A stretch of 5,332 nt of DNA from NCBI GenBank assembly GCA_905235495.1, contig CAJOMK010000090.1, positions 1 to 5,332 on the forward strand. Direction: 5' to 3'. A model generated the notes under the pieces. It saw only the letters and a program-made list of their open reading frames with translations, was not told the DNA's origin and searched no databases. The DNA is from an uncultured Methanobrevibacter sp. (lineage in GTDB: Archaea; Methanobacteriota; Methanobacteria; Methanobacteriales; Methanobacteriaceae). Position 1 is the stretch's first letter. Each line of letters begins with the position of its first letter. Shown here piece by piece: positions 1-5,147 of the stretch. The translations under genes were made by a program, and so were the position numbers.

Positions 1-1191
1 TAGGATATTATCATTATCTGCTAAGGATTCTATCTTATCAATAGGATTCTCCTTAACAATAATCATATCTGCTATTTTTCCTTCTTCAATTGAACCTAAA
101 TCATTTTCCTGATTGAAGAACTTGGCTCCTTCTATTGTTCCCGCTTGAATAGCTTCAAGTGGGCTTAAACCTATATCAACAAGATATTTCAATTCACCAA
201 GGTTTCTTCCATGGTCTATTACACCACAGTCAGAACCCATTAGGAAGCTTACTTCCTCTTCATAAGCTGTAGAAATATTTTCCTTTTGAATTTTAACAAC
301 TTCTTTGAGTTTTCTCACCTTGTCGTCTGCAAAATTATCCCAAACAGGGACCCCCTCTTTAATTAGTGTGTGATGAACAACCAAGGTAGGAGTGAGATAC
401 ACTCTCTTTTTTGCAAGAAGCTGTGAAGTCTTCCTATCAATGAAAGTACCATGTTCAATGGATTTTACACCAACTTTTACACATCTTGCAATTCCTTCCA
501 TACTATGACAATGTGCAACTACCTTTAAATTATGATTTCCCGCCTCATCGACAATGGTCTTCAATTCCTTTTTATTGAATTGCGCAATGTCTGGAGAGGT
601 ATATGGGGATAGAATTCCCCCACTTGCCATAATTTTAACAAAATCTGCACGAGCCCTAATCACTTCACGGGTTTTTCTTAAAACCTCTTCAACACCGTCA
701 CAGGTTCCTACTGGAAAACCAGGATATGCAATTTCCATATCAAATCCTGAGTTTAAATAATGGTCAAAATGTCCACCGGTAATAGCTAAAGGCTTTATTG
801 AAATGTTTAATCTAGGGGCAGGGAAAATCTTTCTTTCTTGAGCCATCTTAACTCCAATGTCTGCAAGTCCAGTATCGCGGACAGTGGTAACGCCTGCATC
901 AATAGTTGCTTTCATATTGGCTACAGCATTATAGAAGTAGTATGAAAGGGGATTTTTCATGATATCCTCTTTATGGAACCCATTTGCCATAAGATGAGCA
1001 TGTGAGTCTATAAATCCTGGAAGAAGATAATTGTCTTCACCATCTATTACAATATGGTCCTTGTATAATGAGGATTCTTCTGTATGCAAGGACTTTATCC
1101 TGCCGTTTTCAATTAAAACATGACGCTCTTTAAGAGGTTCTTCACTAAAAGGATTAATAATATTTACATTTTTAACATAAATTGATGACAT
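1..1191 (-). CDS. Amidohydrolase family protein (imidazolonepropionase/Xaa-Pro dipeptidase-like), C-terminus cut by window edge
   Basis: A cytoplasmic metal-dependent hydrolase of the amidohydrolase superfamily; 397 codons are visible and the frame is still open at position 1. The N-terminal beta domain (about 1-58) ends in LPGFIDSHAHL, giving the metal-binding HxH pair H64/H66. After VTTVRDTG (101-108) come FVKIMASGG with K186, the likely carboxylated bridging lysine, AHCHS with H227, SIEHGTF with H247 and MGSDCG with D321, the catalytic aspartate. The metal site therefore looks complete for a binuclear member. The C-terminal part (GSIEEGKIADMIIV, 366-379) returns to the beta domain, so only about 10-25 residues should be missing. 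Family members cleave C-N bonds in cyclic amides or dipeptides (imidazolonepropionase, Xaa-Pro or Xaa-Arg dipeptidases); the substrate here cannot be told. I chose the ATG at 1191 because GGTGAGG lies just upstream; an in-frame ATG at 1203 would place that site inside the gene. It lies 91 bp downstream of the DUF126 gene on the same strand and may be co-transcribed with it. Confidence 0.9.
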   Translation of the reverse strand, partial: MSSIYVKNVNIINPFSEEPLKERHVLIENGRIKSLHTEESSLYKDHIVIDGEDNYLLPGFIDSHAHLMANGFHKEDIMKNPLSYYFYNAVANMKATIDAGVTTVRDTGLADIGVKMAQERKIFPAPRLNISIKPLAITGGHFDHYLNSGFDMEIAYPGFPVGTCDGVEEVLRKTREVIRARADFVKIMASGGILSPYTSPDIAQFNKKELKTIVDEAGNHNLKVVAHCHSMEGIARCVKVGVKSIEHGTFIDRKTSQLLAKKRVYLTPTLVVHHTLIKEGVPVWDNFADDKVRKLKEVVKIQKENISTAYEEEVSFLMGSDCGVIDHGRNLGELKYLVDIGLSPLEAIQAGTIEGAKFFNQENDLGSIEEGKIADMIIVKENPIDKIESLADNDNIL

Positions 1192-1282
1192 AACCTCACC
1201 CATTAGATTTTTGATTATATTGGATAATTAATTAAATAGAATGATTAATTAAATTGAAAATTGATTAAATTGATTATACTGA
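1192..1282. other. AT-rich spacer between DUF126 and amidohydrolase genes, with degenerate 9-bp repeats
   Basis: A spacer built almost only of A and T, with repeated GATTA words at several positions. At its right end three degenerate 9-mers of the form (T/C)TGATTANA stand in tandem (1261-1269, 1270-1278, 1279-1287); the last overlaps the DUF126 stop codon. I see no convincing TATA box for the amidohydrolase and no clear oligo-T terminator on the minus strand, which leaves read-through from DUF126 as the simplest reading. The repeats may only reflect low complexity. Confidence 0.45.
1194..1201 (-). promoter_or_regulatory. Ribosome binding site that decides the amidohydrolase start
   Basis: On the minus strand GGGTGAGG ends 2 nt before the ATG at 1191. 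It matches the archaeal/bacterial anti-Shine-Dalgarno complement (core GGTGA). Its position favours the start at 1191 over the in-frame ATG at 1203, which would put the site within the coding region. Confidence 0.65.
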
Positions 1283-1672
1283 TTACAATAAAGTTATTTT
1301 ACCATTATCACTATCTACTTCCACCATTTGTCCATTTACCAATTCTTCAACACTTGATGGAGAATCAACCATTGGAATATCGGACATGATAGCACCAGTA
1401 GCTATGATAGGTTCTGCCTTTAGGCAAATAATCGCTTTTGGAGCTGTGTTGTTTTTCGTCATCTGAAAAATTACATAAGACCCTACAGTTGATCCTTTTC
1501 CTCCTGGAATGAAAAGCACCTTATTCTTAATGGACTGCCCTTTGAGTTCATGATTTGGGTCAATGACTATTCCTGTTTCTGGGTCTACTCCACCTAAAAA
1601 ACTAATTGCTTCACCAGATACAATTAATTCCCCTTCTGCTTTTCCTTTAGAAATATTTCTGCATTCAATCAT
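1283..1672 (-). CDS. Phosphomevalonate dehydratase small subunit (DUF126, aconitase X swivel domain)
   Basis: A 129-residue protein of the DUF126 family, the small (swivel) subunit of aconitase X. In archaea this two-subunit, iron-sulfur-dependent enzyme has been shown to dehydrate (R)-5-phosphomevalonate to trans-anhydromevalonate 5-phosphate in the archaeal mevalonate route to isoprenoid lipids. Visible hallmarks are FLGGVDPETG (25-34), DPNHELKGQSI (38-48), the glycine- and serine-rich signature PGGKGSTVGSYV (56-67) with conserved S61, and the KAEPIIATGAI segment (about 85-94). Length is normal for the stand-alone subunit. The start is supported by GTGAT three bases upstream of the ATG. The large catalytic subunit is absent from the window and must lie elsewhere. 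The pathway role is inferred from the family; a small subunit of another aconitase X enzyme (for example, a cis-3-hydroxyproline dehydratase type) is less likely in this context. Confidence 0.9.
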   Translation of the reverse strand: MIECRNISKGKAEGELIVSGEAISFLGGVDPETGIVIDPNHELKGQSIKNKVLFIPGGKGSTVGSYVIFQMTKNNTAPKAIICLKAEPIIATGAIMSDIPMVDSPSSVEELVNGQMVEVDSDNGKITLL

Positions 1673-1745
1673 AAAATCACATGTGAAAATAATTAAAATA
1701 TATATTTTTTAATAATTAAGAAAAATTAAATTTTAAAATTATCAT

Positions 1746-1757
1746 TAAATATATTTA
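1746..1757 (-). promoter_or_regulatory. Candidate TATA box for the DUF126 gene
   Basis: The stretch TAAATATATTTA can serve as an archaeal TATA box on the minus strand, which would put transcription start near 1725 and give a leader of about 50 nt. Rival AT-rich elements lie at 1700-1707 (which would give an almost leaderless message) and 1769-1780. The background is so AT-rich that the choice is weakly supported. Confidence 0.3.
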
Positions 1758-1806
1758 TTTTATCAATTCTATTATAAAAGTCTTTAAAAAATAGTTCTTT
1801 ACAAAG

Positions 1807-1815
1807 TTTTATATA
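1807..1815 (+). promoter_or_regulatory. Distal TATA box candidate for the kinase/permease/TraX cluster
   Basis: TTTTATATA preceded by CAAAG (a weak BRE-like purine stretch) is the closest match to an archaeal TATA box in the region. With the usual 25-27 nt spacing from box centre, transcription would start near 1838, directly at the edge of the palindrome at 1839-1852. The resulting leader of roughly 160 nt is long for an archaeon. Confidence 0.45.
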
Positions 1816-1838
1816 CAATAAGAGATAAAAAAATAAAT

Positions 1839-1852
1839 ATAACAATTGTTAT
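1839..1852. repeat. Perfect 14-bp palindrome, operator candidate
   Basis: ATAACAATTGTTAT reads the same on both strands, with its centre between 1845 and 1846. It lies immediately downstream of the TATA element at 1807-1815, at the predicted start of transcription, where a dimeric helix-turn-helix repressor could block initiation. The function is inferred from symmetry and position only. Confidence 0.55.
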
Positions 1853-1853
1853 T

Positions 1854-1885
1854 GTTATAGCACATTTTCGTTATAGCACATTTTC
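1854..1885. repeat. Perfect tandem direct repeat of 16 bp, two copies
   Basis: GTTATAGCACATTTTC occurs twice with no gap, at 1854-1869 and 1870-1885. The unit is less AT-rich than its surroundings. Its first five bases, GTTAT, also form the right end of the neighbouring palindrome (1848-1852), so three GTTAT words follow one another at 6- and 16-bp spacing. It may be a double binding site for a regulator or a recent slippage duplication. I saw no further copy elsewhere in the window. Confidence 0.75.
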
Positions 1886-1937
1886 CTATAAATCCAAAGG
1901 AATCTTTAAAAATAAATTAAATTAATTACAAAAATAA

Positions 1938-1945
1938 TTATATAT
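1938..1945 (+). promoter_or_regulatory. Proximal TATA box candidate for the kinase gene
   Basis: TTATATAT lies about 60 bp before the kinase ATG. Normal archaeal spacing would put the start of transcription near 1968 and give a leader of about 33 nt, a more usual length than that from the distal box at 1807-1815. If this is the true promoter, the palindrome and tandem repeat lie upstream of it and would act as activator or upstream repressor sites. Confidence 0.4.
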
Positions 1946-2001
1946 TAAAAATAAAATAGTAATTAACTGTAATTATTAAAAATAATAATAGGTTTGAAAG
2001 A

Positions 2002-2847
2002 ATGAACGAAACAATTAAAATTTTAACTATACAAGATATTTCATGCTATGGACAGTGCTCAATAACCGTTGCGCTTCCTGTAGTTTCTGCTTTGGGAATT
2101 GAAACAGCAATTCTTCCTTCTGCAGTCTTATCAACACATACATCAGGTTTTACAGATTTCACAGTTAGAGACTTAACTGAAGACCTTCCTAAAATTAGAA
2201 AACATTGGGAAAAGGAAGGAATTTCATTTGATGCAATCTATACTGGTTTCATTGCATCACAAGAACAATTGGATTACATTAAAGACATCATAGACTCCAG
2301 ATTAAAAGAAGGAGGCTTAGTATTTGTAGACCCTGCTATGGCAGACCGTGGTGAATTCTACAATGGATTTGACCAAGAATTCGCTGATGCAATGGGAGAA
2401 CTTTGTAAATTAGGAGATTATATACTCCCTAACACAACTGAAGCTTGTTATATCCTCCATAAGCCTTGGAAAGAAACATTCTCCAAAGAGGAAATGATTG
2501 AAATGGCAAAAGAGCTTTCATCATTTACAAATAGGTATGTCATATTGAAAGGATATGAAAACGATAAGAATGAAATGGGAATGATTATTTTTGATAAACA
2601 AGATGAATCCATTGAAATCGTTTACAATGATAAAGTTGATTACGTATCTCATGGAACCGGTGATGTCTTCGCTTCATCATTTGTTGGATCAACCATGTTA
2701 GGCAAAACTCCTTCTTCTGCAGCAAAAGTTGCTGGAGAATTTACCAAAAAGGCAATTGAAAAGACAATTGGTGATGAGACCCATACTTATGGAGTTAAAT
2801 TCGAACAGGCAATCCCTGAACTTTACGATTTGTTAAAGGAATTTTAA
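2002..2847 (+). CDS. Pyridoxal/pyridoxamine kinase-like enzyme (ribokinase superfamily, PdxK/ThiD type)
   Basis: A 281-residue cytoplasmic kinase of the ribokinase fold, closest in motif pattern to the pyridoxamine kinases common in Firmicutes (COG2240). It would use ATP to phosphorylate the hydroxymethyl group of a B6 vitamer, or of hydroxymethylpyrimidine (HMP). Motifs seen are QDISCYGQCSITVALPVVSA (11-30), the substrate-lid segment LSTHTSGF (43-50), VFVDPAMAD (107-115), ILPNTTEA (141-148) and the anion-hole/catalytic motif SHGTGD with D221. Length is normal and no key residue is missing. The ATG is preceded by AGGT at 1990-1993. The next gene, 79 bp on, is a CytX-like permease, a family proposed to import HMP, so the kinase may trap the imported compound; related PdxK enzymes are known to phosphorylate HMP as well as pyridoxal. 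Transfer from bacteria is possible but needs a tree. Confidence 0.88.
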   Translation: MNETIKILTIQDISCYGQCSITVALPVVSALGIETAILPSAVLSTHTSGFTDFTVRDLTEDLPKIRKHWEKEGISFDAIYTGFIASQEQLDYIKDIIDSRLKEGGLVFVDPAMADRGEFYNGFDQEFADAMGELCKLGDYILPNTTEACYILHKPWKETFSKEEMIEMAKELSSFTNRYVILKGYENDKNEMGMIIFDKQDESIEIVYNDKVDYVSHGTGDVFASSFVGSTMLGKTPSSAAKVAGEFTKKAIEKTIGDETHTYGVKFEQAIPELYDLLKEF

Positions 2848-2895
2848 AGCACAAGAATTTTAATCGTAAAAAAATAAAAACACATTGGAAAATTA

Positions 2896-2904
2896 TTTAT
2901 TAAA
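2896..2904 (+). promoter_or_regulatory. Weak TATA-like element before the permease gene
   Basis: TTTATTAAA is centred about 27 bp before the permease ATG, so transcription from it would begin almost at the start codon and give a leaderless message. This fits the lack of any Shine-Dalgarno sequence before that ATG. The match is modest in an AT-rich spacer. Confidence 0.25.
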
Positions 2905-2926
2905 TCCACTTTAAAGCAGACAAAAC

Positions 2927-4150
2927 ATGGAAAATCGAACTGGTCTTTTTTCAAATGGAGTTATTTGGTTTGGTGTTGCAATCTCTGTTTCAGAAATAGA
3001 AGCAGGAATACATCTTGCTTCTTCAACACCGGTTGATTCCATATGGATTCCATTGGTACTTGGACACATTATAGGTGGAATATTACTATTTTTTACAGGT
3101 TTAGTAGGCGCACGCCTACGAGTGAATGCAATGGAAACCATTAAATCCACTTTTGGTAATTATGGCTCCAAATTCTTTTCATCATTGAACGTGATGCAGC
3201 TTATAGCATGGGTAGCTGTACTGAATGCACAAGGTGCAGCAGCGATGATGGGTCTGAATTTACCTATTTCCTTCACTCTAACATGCATAATTCTCTCAGT
3301 AATTATTGCAATATGGGTTTACGTCGGGCTTTACCGTTTATCCAAAGTAACCACTCTTATGATGTTGGTGCTTACAATACTCCTTGCAATCCTATCAGTC
3401 AGATTATTGGGAGGAGATATTTCAAATGCATTGCCTATTGCATCCATTGCAAAGGCAAATTCTGCACCGTTAAGTTTTTGGAACATTTTTGAAATATCAA
3501 TTGCAATGCCTATTTCATGGCTTCCTGTAATTTCAGACTATACTAAAGATGTTGAAAATCCTATAAATGGAACAATGGTCTCTGCAGTAGCATACACTAT
3601 AGCAAGTCTTTGGATGTATGTTTTAGGTATGGAAATTGTTGGAATTGGTACAACAAGCATTGCGCAATCAATCCTTATGGCAGGTCTTGGAGCTACCGGA
3701 GTGATTATTCTAGTGCTCTCAACTATAACTTCCAACTTTGTAGCTGCAAACTCTGCAGGAGAATCCTCAAAAGCGATCTTTAGCAAAATAAATCCAAGAA
3801 TTGCAGGAGTTGTAGTGAGTTTCCTAAGTGCAGTGCTTGCAATTTCAGGAATCATGGACCACTACATTGGATTCCTCTATCTCATTGCATCAGTATTTGC
3901 TCCTATGGCTGCAGTGCTTATGGTTTCATTTTATCTTTCAAAGGAAGAGAATGGGAATTCAAGAATCTGGTACTGGAACCTATTCGCATGGTTTGCAGGT
4001 TTCATTGTGTATCAATTAACTGTAGGACTTGATACAATTCCATTAGGTCCAACATTGCTTGCCATAATTGTATCTGCTGTATTGGCTTATTTAGGGGTTT
4101 TAGTAAACAATAAACCCCAATCTAAGTTAATTGAAACAAAAAATAGCTAG
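2927..4150 (+). CDS. cytX: NCS1-family permease, CytX-like (putative hydroxymethylpyrimidine transporter)
   Basis: A 407-residue integral membrane protein of the nucleobase:cation symporter-1 family, expected to import a pyrimidine-like compound with an ion gradient. I count about 12 hydrophobic segments, roughly at 10-32, 39-61, 87-108, 113-134, 140-161, 184-201, 218-239, 246-267, 292-310, 313-337, 347-366 and 371-394. Family landmarks are the first helix with FGVAISVSEIEAG (15-27), SWLPVISDYTKDVENP (197-212), which matches the CytX/CodB signature, and SNFVAANSAGESS (269-281). CytX proteins are predicted HMP transporters because bacterial members are often under TPP riboswitches and next to thiamine genes; cytosine or another nucleobase is the main alternative. 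The only in-frame ATG after an upstream stop (2912-2914) is at 2927, so the start is secure although no ribosome site precedes it. It lies between the kinase and traX genes. Confidence 0.85.
   Translation: MENRTGLFSNGVIWFGVAISVSEIEAGIHLASSTPVDSIWIPLVLGHIIGGILLFFTGLVGARLRVNAMETIKSTFGNYGSKFFSSLNVMQLIAWVAVLNAQGAAAMMGLNLPISFTLTCIILSVIIAIWVYVGLYRLSKVTTLMMLVLTILLAILSVRLLGGDISNALPIASIAKANSAPLSFWNIFEISIAMPISWLPVISDYTKDVENPINGTMVSAVAYTIASLWMYVLGMEIVGIGTTSIAQSILMAGLGATGVIILVLSTITSNFVAANSAGESSKAIFSKINPRIAGVVVSFLSAVLAISGIMDHYIGFLYLIASVFAPMAAVLMVSFYLSKEENGNSRIWYWNLFAWFAGFIVYQLTVGLDTIPLGPTLLAIIVSAVLAYLGVLVNNKPQSKLIETKNS
3104..3119. repeat. GC-rich perfect inverted repeat inside the permease gene
   Basis: GTAGGCG and its exact complement CGCCTAC are separated by CA. 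The element lies in codons for the VGARLR loop after the second membrane segment and stands out as a GC-rich block in AT-rich sequence. It could form a small hairpin or be a protein target, or it may be coincidental. Confidence 0.5.
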
Positions 4151-4167
4151 ATTACAAAAGTGAAACC

Positions 4168-5016
4168 ATGTATATAAGTAAGGATAATCGATTTGAAAAA
4201 TACGAAATAATCAACAAGAATGTTTTAAAATATATTGTGATTATTTTAATGCTATTCGATCATATATGCTCATTTTTCCCATTCACAAGTACACCGGTTA
4301 TTATTGTTGGCATAATAAGCCGTTTGACAGCACCAACTATGGCATTATCCATTGCTGAAGGATATCATTATACCAGAAACATTGATAAATATATGAAAAG
4401 AATGCTTATATTTTCAATAATATCTTATATCCCCTATAATATGTGCCGTACAGCGTATATAAATCCATTTCACCTGTATCCTGGTTCTATCATTCCAAAA
4501 TTCATGAGTGCAAGCGGAACTGTATTTATAGACCCTAATGTATTCATATCCTCTATAAATTCCACACTAGCCATCAATGAATCAAGCGTTATATTTACTT
4601 TATTCCTTGGTTTGATTACAATATATTTATGGGATAAAATCAATATTCCAAATTATTTGAAATTGGCTATTACACTATTTATTCTTTGGCTTTCAGCATT
4701 CTCTAATTGGGATTACTACCTCATATTGCTCTGTTTAATCTTTTATTTCTTTAGAGAGGATCCTAAGAAAATGTGGGCATTATATACAGTTGTTGCATTG
4801 TTATATATATTTACAGTAAGATTGTTTGCTAATCCATTCCATTTTGCCTTTACCATGGACTTCCAAATACATAAAATAGGAATGTTTTTAGTGCCATTGT
4901 TCTTCTTAATGTATAATGGTAAATCAGGCAAGAAATCTGCATTTAATAAATGGTTCTTTTATATATTCTATCCAGGGCATTTACTTATTTTAGGCCTTAT
5001 CAGGTTCCTTGTGTGA
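4168..5016 (+). CDS. TraX family membrane protein
   Basis: A 282-residue polytopic membrane protein of the TraX family. The founding member, TraX of the F plasmid, is needed for N-acetylation of F-pilin; chromosomal homologues are common in bacteria and mostly uncharacterised. Landmarks are LKYIVIILMLFDHI (20-33) with D31-H32, SRLTAPTMALSIAEGYHYTR (51-70) with R52, E64 and Y69 then NIDKYMKR, FSIISYIPYN (82-91), the FTLFLGLITIYL segment (143-154) and the C-terminal block KWFFYIFYPGHLLIL (261-275) with H271. About eight or nine hydrophobic segments alternate with short loops; the longer loop at about 92-138 should face one side of the membrane. AGTGA lies 4 nt before the ATG. Only 17 nt separate it from the permease gene, so co-transcription is likely. 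Whether it acetylates a surface protein, glycan or lipid here is unknown; no conjugation genes are in sight. Confidence 0.85.
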   Translation: MYISKDNRFEKYEIINKNVLKYIVIILMLFDHICSFFPFTSTPVIIVGIISRLTAPTMALSIAEGYHYTRNIDKYMKRMLIFSIISYIPYNMCRTAYINPFHLYPGSIIPKFMSASGTVFIDPNVFISSINSTLAINESSVIFTLFLGLITIYLWDKINIPNYLKLAITLFILWLSAFSNWDYYLILLCLIFYFFREDPKKMWALYTVVALLYIFTVRLFANPFHFAFTMDFQIHKIGMFLVPLFFLMYNGKSGKKSAFNKWFFYIFYPGHLLILGLIRFLV

Positions 5017-5147
5017 AAAAATATCAAAATAAGAAAAAATATATTTAAAAAATAGATTTTATTGATGAAATAGTGAAAAAAGTGTTTTAAAATTTCTATT
5101 TAATTAATTAAATTATGAAAACAGCTTTAAATTGAATAAAAGAGATT
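5017..5147 (-). terminator. Convergent spacer with oligo-T tracts terminating truD
   Basis: Read on the minus strand after the truD stop, the spacer contains four runs of six T (5076-5081, 5047-5052, 5034-5039, 5016-5021), the last touching the traX stop codon. Runs of T on the non-template strand are the known intrinsic stop signal of archaeal RNA polymerase. On the plus strand only T4 runs occur (5057-5060, 5085-5088), so termination of traX is less clear. The first minus-strand run lies within the small palindrome CACTTTTTTCAC. Confidence 0.5.

Larger units (their letters stand above)
1673..2001. other. Divergent intergenic region holding promoters and repeats
   Basis: These 329 bp separate the leftward DUF126 gene from the rightward kinase gene and hold no credible gene. 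They are extremely AT-rich except for a short block around 1854-1900. Read rightward, they contain a TATA-like element at 1807-1815, a perfect 14-bp palindrome at 1839-1852, a perfect 16-bp tandem repeat at 1854-1885 and a second TATA-like element at 1938-1945. Leftward, TATA-like sequences for DUF126 lie near 1700-1707, 1746-1757 and 1769-1780. I looked for a TPP riboswitch core, given the permease family downstream, and found none. Confidence 0.7.

Noticed and set aside
554..760. Plus-strand open frame of 68 codons
   Set aside because: It lies opposite the amidohydrolase gene, whose motifs are clear on the minus strand; no ribosome site and no recognisable protein.
1192..1203. Upstream in-frame ATG at 1203 for the amidohydrolase
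   Set aside because: It would put the strong GGTGAGG ribosome site inside the coding region and adds only four residues.
1854..1885. Start of a CRISPR array
   Set aside because: The two 16-bp units are directly adjacent with no spacer between them, and no further copies follow.
1673..2001. TPP riboswitch expected from the CytX-like permease family
   Set aside because: No CTGAGA-type core or paired pyrophosphate-sensor sequence is visible; the region is nearly all A and T.
2911..3150. Minus-strand open frame of 79 codons at the start of the permease gene
   Set aside because: It is antisense to the first two membrane segments of the permease and its translation has no family features.
3208..3492. 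Plus-strand open frame of 94 codons inside the permease gene
   Set aside because: It is a frame-shifted reading of the permease with a cysteine- and histidine-rich, non-protein-like composition.
3538..3855. Minus-strand open frame of 105 codons
   Set aside because: It is antisense to permease helices; the hydrophobic look is the usual mirror effect of membrane protein genes.
3828..4019. Plus-strand open frame of 63 codons inside the permease gene
   Set aside because: It is an out-of-frame reading of the permease C-terminal half with no independent signals.
4743..4931. Minus-strand open frame of 62 codons
   Set aside because: It is antisense to the traX gene, with no ribosome site or conserved motif.
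5062..5082. C/D box guide RNA suggested by TTGATGA in the convergent spacer
   Set aside because: The C box match is imperfect and no CTGA D box follows at a suitable distance.
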